A stretch of 7,367 nucleotides of DNA from Caryophanales bacterium (GTDB taxonomy: Bacteria > Bacillota_I > Bacilli_A > RFN20 > CAG-826), in NCBI GenBank assembly GCA_028723545.1, contig JAQYER010000121.1, forward strand, positions 1-7,367. Direction: 5' to 3'. Both the position numbers and the translations under genes were made by a program. Numbering within the stretch: the stretch's first letter is position 1; every line of letters begins with the position of its first letter. Shown piece after piece: positions 1 through 5,268 of the stretch. A model generated the notes under the pieces. The model was not told where the DNA came from. It worked only from the letters and a program-made list of their open reading frames with translations, and ran no database searches.

Positions 1-507
1 AGTTAATATTAATATCGGTAAATAAATAGACGCTAACAAGGACCAAACAAGAATCGATATTGCAATAAATAAATATGGAAATTTTTTAAACCATATCGCG
101 ATAAAAACAATCGCGACAATTGATGAAGCTGGAACAGCAAAAACAAAAGATAACCATGAAGCAGACCAATATGTCGGAGTTGCTACAAAGGCAATCGTGG
201 CAACTAAGAAAACACATAAAATTGATAATCCTAAAATAATTAAATGATCTTTTAAGCGGTGAGACTCATTTTTTTCTATTTTAATTTTTTCGATTGTTAA
301 ATCTTTCTTTAACATATCATCAATGCTGACATTAAAAAAGGAAGATAAAATAAGCAATATATCAATTGATGGAAGTGATTGACCATTTTCCCATTTAGAG
401 ATGTTGCGATCAGTAAAATTAAGGACATTAGCTAACTCGAGTTGAGTAATGCCTTTATCTTTTCTCAATTTAGCTAAATTTTTCGCAAATAATTCGTTCG
501 TTTCCAT
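1..507 (-). CDS. XRE-family HTH regulator with membrane-spanning C-terminal region (partial, 3' end outside window)
   Basis: The minus-strand frame is open for 169 codons from the ATG at 507-505 to the window edge, so the C-terminus is missing. Residues about 6-66 form a Cro/C1-type helix-turn-helix: the run LAKLRKDKGITQLELA is followed by NISKWENGQSLPSID, the typical recognition-helix signature, and by the usual FNVSIDDML ending. A charged linker (about 67-88) leads to at least three hydrophobic segments at roughly 89-109, 118-139 and 143-168. It is therefore probably a membrane-anchored DNA-binding protein. Proteins of this layout are common in Firmicutes and are usually regulators of unknown signal. 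It is divergent from the DegV-family gene, with 124 bp between the start codons. No Shine-Dalgarno sequence precedes the start; the start was chosen because the HTH begins immediately after it. The family call is firm; target and signal are unknown. Confidence 0.85.
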   Translation of the reverse strand, partial: METNELFAKNLAKLRKDKGITQLELANVLNFTDRNISKWENGQSLPSIDILLILSSFFNVSIDDMLKKDLTIEKIKIEKNESHRLKDHLIILGLSILCVFLVATIAFVATPTYWSASWLSFVFAVPASSIVAIVFIAIWFKKFPYLFIAISILVWSLLASIYLPILILT

Positions 508-510
508 ATG

Positions 511-561
511 AGTATATAATACTCTACTTTTAGTTGAGTGATAAATATTTTCTCTACTTTT
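511..561 (-). promoter_or_regulatory. Candidate promoter/operator of the XRE gene with 10-bp direct repeats and a palindrome
   Basis: On the minus strand, TTATCA (544-539) and TATTAT (521-516) are separated by 17 nt and would start transcription near 509, about two bases before the XRE start codon. The 10-bp word CTCTACTTTT (plus strand) occurs at 522-531, inside the -35/-10 spacer, and again at 552-561, exactly 30 bp away, just upstream of the -35. A palindrome AGTAT-ATA-ATACT lies at 511-523. Repeats on one DNA face around a promoter look like an operator, possibly for autoregulation. The repeats are seen; their function and the promoter are inference. Confidence 0.4.
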
Positions 562-579
562 TAATTTTTTCACAGTTCA

Positions 580-622
580 GTGACTCCACTATTTCAATTC
601 ATATACTTATAGGTGAAGGAGG
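580..622 (+). promoter_or_regulatory. Candidate promoter and ribosome binding site of the DegV-family gene
   Basis: GTGACT (580-585) and TATACT (602-607) are spaced by 16 nt and could form a sigma-A-type promoter with a weak -35, giving a leader of about 18 nt. The ribosome binding site AAGGAGG at 616-622 is strong and sits 9 nt before the ATG at 632; it fixes the start of the gene. The RBS is certain, the promoter is tentative. Confidence 0.45.
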
Positions 623-631
623 CAAAGTTTT

Positions 632-1501
632 ATGAAAAAATTTGTCATAACATGTGATTCTTCCACTGATGGAGGATATCAAAATTTAAATAAAATGGGT
701 ATAAACTTTATCTCATATCCTATTAATTCTTCTAATCAATGTATTTATGATGAAAATAACGAACGTCAAACTAAATTATTTTATGAATCAATGATTAATG
801 GAGAAAACTTTAAAACATCACAAATCAATGTATATCAATATAAATATTTCTTTAAAAACAATACAACTAAAGAAATGCCATTAATTCATATTTCATTATG
901 TGAAGCTTTATCTAATTCAATTAATAACGCTAGAGAAGCGAAAAGACTTTTATTAAATGAAGGATATGAAATTGAAATAATTGATTGCCGTATTGGATGT
1001 CTAGGAGAATATATGCTCGTTAAAGAAGCGTATCGACTTCAAAATGAAGGATATAGTTTTGAAAACGCTATCGAACAATTAAATGAATATGCCAAACACA
1101 TCAATACAATGTACACCACTAACACATTAACTTATTTTGCTCGTGGAGGAAGATTATCAAAAGCTTCTGCCACAATCGGAAATATGTTTCATGTTAACGT
1201 TGTTTTAGGGTGCAATGCTTTTGGAAAATTAAAAGTGTTATATAAAGTAATTGGGCAAAAGAAAGCATTCAAAACAATAATTGAAGGCATTAAAGAAAAA
1301 GTTATTAACCCAGAAAAACAAACATTATATTGTTCCCACGCATTAAATGAGCAAGGTATAAATGAATTTATTGAATTAATTAAAAAAGAAATCCCATTTA
1401 AAGACTATGAAATCCACATGATGGGGCCAACAATTGGCACTCATGCGGGGCCTGGCACTTTAGCGTTATTTTTCTACGGAAAAGAAAAAACCGATTATTA
1501 G
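632..1501 (+). CDS. DegV/FakB-family fatty-acid-binding protein
   Basis: This 289-residue protein has the full DegV (EDD) fold layout at the usual family length. Visible motifs are the N-terminal CDSSTD (8-13), TSQ (62-64), which matches the TSQ that holds the fatty-acid carboxylate in FakB proteins, the RGGRLSKASATIGNM stretch (171-185), and GPTIGTHAGPG (265-275) with the conserved His271 near the C-terminus. Characterised relatives (FakB) bind a fatty acid so that the kinase FakA can phosphorylate it for phospholipid synthesis; a cytosolic role is expected, as there is no signal peptide. The usual ISxSSGLSGTY segment reads ISLCEALSNS (87-96), so the serine pair and glycines around the lipid head group are altered. 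No fakA is in the window. It is transcribed alone, divergent from the XRE regulator and convergent with the ABC exporter. Family firm; the specific lipid is unknown. Confidence 0.9.
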   Translation: MKKFVITCDSSTDGGYQNLNKMGINFISYPINSSNQCIYDENNERQTKLFYESMINGENFKTSQINVYQYKYFFKNNTTKEMPLIHISLCEALSNSINNAREAKRLLLNEGYEIEIIDCRIGCLGEYMLVKEAYRLQNEGYSFENAIEQLNEYAKHINTMYTTNTLTYFARGGRLSKASATIGNMFHVNVVLGCNAFGKLKVLYKVIGQKKAFKTIIEGIKEKVINPEKQTLYCSHALNEQGINEFIELIKKEIPFKDYEIHMMGPTIGTHAGPGTLALFFYGKEKTDY

Positions 1502-1517
1502 TTAATAATTCGGTTTT
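1487..1517. terminator. Bidirectional intrinsic terminator shared by convergent genes
   Basis: Arms 1487-1500 and 1503-1517 pair over 14 bp, with one bulged T at 1509 and a very tight loop around GT 1501-1502. Read on the plus strand the hairpin ends in TTTT; read on the minus strand it ends in a run of six T then CTTTT (1490 downwards). It can therefore end both the DegV-family transcript and the exporter transcript. The hairpin lies across the last codons of both genes. Confidence 0.75.
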
Positions 1518-3240
1518 CGTCAATTCTAAATTGGAGATCGTATAATTGTTTATATCGGCCATTATTTTTTAGTAATTGTTCATGGCTTCCCATTTCTTTA
1601 ATTTTACCATCTTCGATAACTGCAATCGTATCAGCGTTTTTAATTGTTGATAATCGGTGGGCAACTATAATGCATGTTCTTCCTTTTGCGAGTTCATTTA
1701 AGGCATTTTGAATTAATAATTCAGTTGCGTTATCTAACGCACTTGTTGCTTCATCAAGAATTAATAATGGAGGATTTTTTAAAAATATTCTCGCGATGGA
1801 AATGCGTTGTTTTTGTCCACCGGATAATCTAACTCCTCTTTCTCCAATTTCGGTATCCCATTTATCAGGCAAAGCTTCAATAAATTCAGTTAGATTAGCT
1901 TTATTTGCTGCTTCATATATTTCTTCATCAGTCGCATTTGGATTACCATATTTAATGTTATCTTTAATTGTGCCACCGAATAAAAATACATCTTGTTGAA
2001 CAATACCAATATTTTTTCTTAATGATTGCAATGTAAATTCTGAAATATCATTACCATCGATTAATATTTTTCCTTTTTCCAAAAAATAAAAACGAGGAAT
2101 TAAATGACATAAAGTAGTTTTTCCTCCACCGGATGGACCTACTAACGCTAAAACGGAACCTTTTTCTAATTTAAATGAAACATCATCTAAAACATTTTGA
2201 TTGCTTTCATTATATGAAAATGAAACATTTTGAAATTCAATATCGCCTTTAATTGTATCCAATATTTTATTTCCTTGTTGGATTGTTTCTTCTTTTTCAT
2301 CCATGATATGGATAAATCTTTCAAATCCGGCTGAAGCTGATTCGAGTTGTTCCATAAATGTAATTAGTTGATTAATTGGACTTATGAATAATGAAACCGA
2401 AATTACAAAGACAGAATAAGACGCTAAATCGAATGAATCGACACCATAATAAATAAATAATCCACCACAAACTAAAACGATGACATTAAAGAAATCAGTA
2501 ATGAATTGAGAAATAGAAAAATATCTTCCCATATATCCAAATACTTGACCGCGGACTTGGACATATTCATTATTGCAATTGTCAAATTTTTGTTTTTCTA
2601 ATTGTTCATTAGTGAAAGCTTTTGTAACTCTAATTCCGGTTACACTACTTTCCATTCTTGAATTGATTTTTGCGGTCAATCTTCTTGTTTCGCGCATTGA
2701 ATTTCTAAATTGTTTACGATAATGCCAAGTAATAATAAATAATAATGGAATAACTCCAATTAAAATAACTCCTAATATCCAATTGATAAACATTAAATAA
2801 ATTAATGAACCAATGATTGTAAAACTAGCGACTAATATATTTTCTGGTCCATGATGCGCTAATTCGGAAACATCAAATAAATCATTAGTCATCGTTGATA
2901 AAATAGTGCCAGTTTCATGAGAATCATAATATGAATAAGGAAGTTTTTGTAATTTATCAAAAAGATCTTTTCTCATATCAGCTTGCATTCTTACGCCCAT
3001 TACATGGCCATAATATTGAACAAAATAACGTAGCAAGGCTCGAACAAAATAAATTAAAATTAATGAAACTGAACCAATAATAATAAAAGTGATATTACGA
3101 TTAGGAATCCAATTGTTTAACATACTTCGTGTAATGACTGGATAGCCAATGCCAATAATCGCAATTAAAAAAGATGATATTAAGTCTGGAATTAATATCT
3201 TTTTATGCGGTTTATAATAAGCAACAAATCTCTTAAACAT
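1498..3240 (-). CDS. ABC exporter half-transporter (fused permease and ATPase)
   Basis: The 580-residue protein is a typical type IV (MsbA/LmrA/BmrA-like) exporter half: a six-helix transmembrane domain (about 14-300) followed by a nucleotide-binding domain (about 334-570). The ATPase motifs are complete: Walker A GPSGGGKTT (368-376), Q-loop in IGIVQQDVF (411-419), signature LSGGQ (472-476), Walker B LLILDE with catalytic Glu497, D-loop SALD (500-503) and H-loop His528. It should act in the membrane as a homodimer, since no second half-transporter is adjacent, exporting a drug, lipid or peptide; the substrate cannot be read from sequence. It starts 41 bp after the DUF1284 gene and is probably in its operon. 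The start has no Shine-Dalgarno sequence and follows an AT-only hairpin, but the N-terminus MFKRFVAYYKPHKK is typical of the family, so the start is kept. Its stop codon overlaps that of the convergent DegV-family gene. Confidence 0.93.
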   Translation of the reverse strand: MFKRFVAYYKPHKKILIPDLISSFLIAIIGIGYPVITRSMLNNWIPNRNITFIIIGSVSLILIYFVRALLRYFVQYYGHVMGVRMQADMRKDLFDKLQKLPYSYYDSHETGTILSTMTNDLFDVSELAHHGPENILVASFTIIGSLIYLMFINWILGVILIGVIPLLFIITWHYRKQFRNSMRETRRLTAKINSRMESSVTGIRVTKAFTNEQLEKQKFDNCNNEYVQVRGQVFGYMGRYFSISQFITDFFNVIVLVCGGLFIYYGVDSFDLASYSVFVISVSLFISPINQLITFMEQLESASAGFERFIHIMDEKEETIQQGNKILDTIKGDIEFQNVSFSYNESNQNVLDDVSFKLEKGSVLALVGPSGGGKTTLCHLIPRFYFLEKGKILIDGNDISEFTLQSLRKNIGIVQQDVFLFGGTIKDNIKYGNPNATDEEIYEAANKANLTEFIEALPDKWDTEIGERGVRLSGGQKQRISIARIFLKNPPLLILDEATSALDNATELLIQNALNELAKGRTCIIVAHRLSTIKNADTIAVIEDGKIKEMGSHEQLLKNNGRYKQLYDLQFRIDENRIIN

Positions 3241-3244
3241 ATTT

Positions 3245-3267
3245 ATTATTTTATTGTTTAAAATAAT
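3245..3267 (-). repeat. AT-only inverted repeat just upstream of the exporter start codon
   Basis: ATTATTTTA (3245-3253) and TAAAATAAT (3259-3267) are perfect 9-bp complements around a 5-nt loop. In the minus-strand mRNA the stem ends four bases before the exporter ATG, in a leader with no Shine-Dalgarno sequence. It might modulate initiation or be a chance product of AT-rich sequence. It has no U-tract on the minus strand and so is not an operon terminator. Confidence 0.4.
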
Positions 3268-3281
3268 TTTATCAACAACAT

Positions 3282-3647
3282 TTATTTTTTATGGCAAATA
3301 TTTCCCCATTCACAATCTAGACAAACTTGGTTAAATAATTGTTCATCATTCACGATGTTTTTTATCTTTTCTATTAATTCAATATATGAATAAGGTGTTT
3401 GATAATCTAGTTTTAATAACTCCATTGTTTTTTGATCAAATCTATTAACTTTATCAAATGTTTTACATTTTTCATTAATCAAATTAGGACAAGAAGAGCA
3501 AATGTTATCATTACGATTCACAATAATAAATTGTTCATTTTTTAATCGATGGATAATGTTTTTCATATTGTTAACAAAAGTCTCACTATACCCATATCCA
3601 ACAAAATGATAAATGCAAAATAAATGATGAGGTCTTAGATAAATCAT
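3282..3647 (-). CDS. DUF1284 family cysteine-rich protein, putative metal or Fe-S binding
   Basis: The 121-residue protein begins with LRPHHLFCIYHFVGYGYS (4-21), the hallmark of the DUF1284 family, whose members are short, cytosolic and of unknown role. It has seven cysteines: Cys11 next to His7-His8, C-x2-C-x7-C at 50/53/61, and C-x2-C-x5-C at 109/112/118. This spacing suggests one or two bound metals or an iron-sulfur cluster. No signal peptide or membrane segment is visible, and length is near the family norm. It is the first gene of a likely two-gene minus-strand unit with the ABC exporter (41-bp gap, no terminator between), and is divergent from the BMP transporter operon. No Shine-Dalgarno sequence precedes the ATG; the upstream 20 nt are almost all T and A. 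The start is supported by the family N-terminus. Function is not known, and the link to the exporter rests on position only. Confidence 0.85.
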   Translation of the reverse strand: MIYLRPHHLFCIYHFVGYGYSETFVNNMKNIIHRLKNEQFIIVNRNDNICSSCPNLINEKCKTFDKVNRFDQKTMELLKLDYQTPYSYIELIEKIKNIVNDEQLFNQVCLDCEWGNICHKK

Positions 3648-3714
3648 AATAAAAGAAAATAACGGAATTTAATGAAAAAATCCACAAAATTATTTTTTAT
3701 TTTTGTATATAGAA

Positions 3715-3744
3715 TATATAACACTTCGTTTTTTTACCTTTAAA
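3715..3744 (-). promoter_or_regulatory. Weak candidate promoter for the DUF1284-exporter unit
   Basis: On the minus strand, TTTAAA (3744-3739) and TATATA (3720-3715) lie 18 nt apart and would give a leader of roughly 60 nt before the ATG at 3647. Both hexamers match consensus at only four positions and the whole area is AT-rich, so other placements are possible. Confidence 0.25.
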
Positions 3745-3754
3745 AAATTTTTAC

Positions 3755-3790
3755 TTGAAATGGCAATTACAACTTTTCATAATATATACG
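3755..3790 (+). promoter_or_regulatory. Promoter of the riboswitch-controlled BMP transporter operon
   Basis: TTGAAA (3755-3760) and CATAAT (3778-3783) are separated by exactly 17 nt, each with five of six consensus sigma-A bases. Transcription should begin near G3790, about 14-19 nt before the riboswitch P1 stem. The rest of 3648-3754 shows only AT-rich sequence, T-runs and a weak palindrome around 3706-3718. Confidence 0.7.
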
Positions 3791-3803
3791 TCAATTGAAG
3801 AGA

Positions 3804-3875
3804 TTGACTTCGTATATTTCCCTAATTGGTGGGTTGTCTCTACGCTAGACCGTATAATCTAGCACTACGAATTAA
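3804..3875 (+). promoter_or_regulatory. Purine-type (guanine-like) riboswitch aptamer, non-consensus
   Basis: The element has the three-way junction of the purine riboswitch. P1 is TTCGTA (3809-3814) paired with TACGAA (3866-3871), extendable to 3804/3875 with bulged C3808. P3 is GCTAGA (3844-3849) with TCTAGC (3858-3863). J2/3 is GTCTCTAC (3836-3843) against consensus GUUUCUAC. J3/1 is ACT (3864-3866), placing C3865 at the ligand-pairing position 74, as in guanine rather than adenine riboswitches. GG at 3828-3829 (L2) can kiss CC at 3850-3851 (L3). P2 is odd: only CCC/GGG (3820-3822/3831-3833) pair cleanly. U at the position equivalent to 51 argues against known 2'-deoxyguanosine variants. 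The identity follows from family knowledge; ligand choice is inference. Confidence 0.85.
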
Positions 3876-3946
3876 ATTCTTTGAAAACATTTTGAAATAC
3901 GTCAGTTATTTTTAATGTTTTTAGGTTTAATTCTTCTGTAGAGGCT
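3861..3946 (+). promoter_or_regulatory. Candidate antiterminator hairpin of the riboswitch
   Basis: The 3' P1 strand and following bases, GAATTAAA (3869-3876), are perfectly complementary to TTTAATTC (3926-3933). CTAC (3865-3868) pairs with GTAG (3938-3941) across a TTCT bulge, and AGC (3861-3863) with GCT (3944-3946). Further in, AAAACATT (3884-3891) pairs with AATGTTTT (3914-3921). The resulting long hairpin cannot coexist with P1 or P3 and occupies the base of the terminator's 5' arm. Confidence 0.65.
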
Positions 3947-3970
3947 CTAACTAAACTTGGAGCTTTTTTT
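3942..3970 (+). terminator. Riboswitch-controlled intrinsic terminator
   Basis: AGGCTCTAA (3942-3950) pairs with TTGGAGCTT (3957-3965) over nine positions, two of them G-U, around a 6-nt loop. The second arm runs into seven T at 3964-3970. It ends 8 nt before the AGGAGG ribosome binding site of the lipoprotein gene. With ligand bound, P1 holds the antiterminator strand and this hairpin should form, stopping transcription. Confidence 0.82.
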
Positions 3971-3992
3971 AATTTTATAGGAGGATTTAAAA

Positions 3993-5210
3993 ATGAAAAA
4001 GAGTACACGAACATTAGTCTTAGCATCTAGTTTTGCTATGACACTCTCATTAGCCGCTTGTAATAGCGCTACTGCAGATGCATCATCTTTAAAAGTCGGA
4101 TTAATTTTATTACATCCAGCCGCAAGTTCAACATATGATAAGAACTTCTATGACGCAATGGTTTCTGCTAAAGAAAAACTCGGATTTACTTTAGTTGTCA
4201 AAGAAAACATTAATGAAGATGGAACTTGTGAAACTACTGCTAAAGAAATGGCTGAAGATGGTTGCGATATTGTCTTCGCTGATTCATTCGGACATGAAGA
4301 TTTCTTAATTCAAGCTGCTAAAGCTTATCCAGATGTCGAATTCTGTCACGCAACTGGAACAAAAGCCGCAACTGTTAATAATGATCCTACTGCCCCTGTT
4401 AAAAACTTCCACAATGCATTTGCATCAATTTATGAAGGTCGTTTTTTAGCGGGTGTTGTTGCTGGTCAAAAAATGGCTGAAGATATCGCTGCCGGTAAAT
4501 ACACAGCTGAACAAGCTAAGATTGGCTATGTCGGCGCTCACCCATATGCCGAAGTTATTTCTGGATTTACATCATTCTATTTAGGTGCAAGAAGTGTTGT
4601 ACCATCAGTCACAATGGATGTTGTATATACAAATTCATGGTACGATTATGATGCTGAATTCGCTAAAGCGAGTGCTTTAATTGAAAGCGGTGCTAAATTA
4701 ATTTCTCAACACGCTGACTCATATGGTGCTCCAAAAGCTTGTGAAGATGCTGGTATTCCAAACGTTGCTTATAATGGTGCTACAGATTCTGCTGCTCCAA
4801 ATACATATTTAGTTTCATCTAAAATTGATTGGCAACCATATTACGAACACATCATTGACTGTGTATTAAATGAAAAAGAAATTTCTTCTGACTATGTTGG
4901 AACAGTTGAAACTGGTTCTGTTCAATTAACAAAATACGGTACTTCAGTTTCTGAAGAAGCTAAAAGCAAAGTTGCAGACGCTAAAGCAAAATTAGCAAAT
5001 GGCACATTACATGTCTTTGATGCAACTAAATTCACTGTTAACGGTGGACAAACACCAACAAATGAAAATATGGCTCCAAATAAAACATGGACATTTAATT
5101 ATCCAGATGGAACTGATTTTATGAAAGATGGCTATTACCATGAATCATATTATCGTTCTGCCCCATCATTCGATGTTATCATCGATGGTATTAATTCAAT
5201 TGTTGAATAA
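3993..5210 (+). CDS. BMP-family (PnrA-like) substrate-binding lipoprotein of a nucleoside ABC importer
   Basis: The 405-residue protein starts with a lipoprotein signal: positive MKKSTR, a hydrophobic core, and lipobox LAAC with Cys23 as the lipidation site, so it is tethered outside the membrane. The mature part (about 33-320) matches the BMP/PnrA fold: VGLILLHPAASSTYDKNFYDA (35-55), FHNAFASIYEGRFLAGVVAG (139-158), IGYVGAHPYAEV (177-188), and ISQHADSYGAPKACED (237-252). Characterised members bind purine nucleosides and deliver them to an ABC permease. AGGAGG at 3979-3984, 8 nt upstream, fixes the start. The gene heads an operon with the tandem ATPase and permease, and its leader has a guanine-type riboswitch, which supports a purine substrate. 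It is richer in G+C and Ala codons than its neighbours, consistent with high expression. The exact ligand is not known; the C-terminal 80 residues are Tyr/Asn-rich and less typical. Confidence 0.92.
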   Translation: MKKSTRTLVLASSFAMTLSLAACNSATADASSLKVGLILLHPAASSTYDKNFYDAMVSAKEKLGFTLVVKENINEDGTCETTAKEMAEDGCDIVFADSFGHEDFLIQAAKAYPDVEFCHATGTKAATVNNDPTAPVKNFHNAFASIYEGRFLAGVVAGQKMAEDIAAGKYTAEQAKIGYVGAHPYAEVISGFTSFYLGARSVVPSVTMDVVYTNSWYDYDAEFAKASALIESGAKLISQHADSYGAPKACEDAGIPNVAYNGATDSAAPNTYLVSSKIDWQPYYEHIIDCVLNEKEISSDYVGTVETGSVQLTKYGTSVSEEAKSKVADAKAKLANGTLHVFDATKFTVNGGQTPTNENMAPNKTWTFNYPDGTDFMKDGYYHESYYRSAPSFDVIIDGINSIVE

Positions 5211-5220
5211 TTAATTTATT

Positions 5221-5262
5221 AAGCGGAGTCTTAAGTTTTCTAAGGCTCCGCTTCTATTTTTT
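5221..5262 (+). terminator. Strong intercistronic hairpin with U-tract between lipoprotein and ATPase genes
   Basis: Arms 5221-5233 and 5241-5253 form a 13-bp stem with one G-U pair and a 7-nt loop, and are followed by CTA and six T (5257-5262). It looks like an intrinsic terminator that should act only partially, since the ATPase and permease follow directly. It may also protect the 3' end of the lipoprotein mRNA. It ends a few bases before the ATPase ATG at 5269. Confidence 0.8.
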
Positions 5263-5268
5263 ATATTT

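Noticed and set aside
1796..1999. 67-codon plus-strand open frame
   Set aside because: It lies wholly inside the exporter's ATPase domain on the opposite strand, has no ribosome binding site and resembles no protein; it is a shadow of the conserved NBD codons.
3706..3718. Palindromic TATAT-AGA-ATATA stretch
   Set aside because: Low-complexity AT sequence in a very AT-rich spacer; it overlaps a weak promoter candidate and gives no independent signal.
3804..3875. Adenine riboswitch
   Set aside because: The J3/1 ligand-pairing base is C (3865), not U as in adenine sensors.
3786..3904. Repeated word ATACGTCA at 3786-3793 and 3897-3904
   Set aside because: Eight bases with only loose extension; one copy overlaps the start site and the other lies in a loop, so chance is the simpler explanation.
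3915..3941. Eight-codon leader ORF (M-F-L-G-L-I-L-L-stop) in the riboswitch region
   Set aside because: No ribosome binding site precedes it, and its bases are explained by the antiterminator pairing; a leader-peptide role is not supported.
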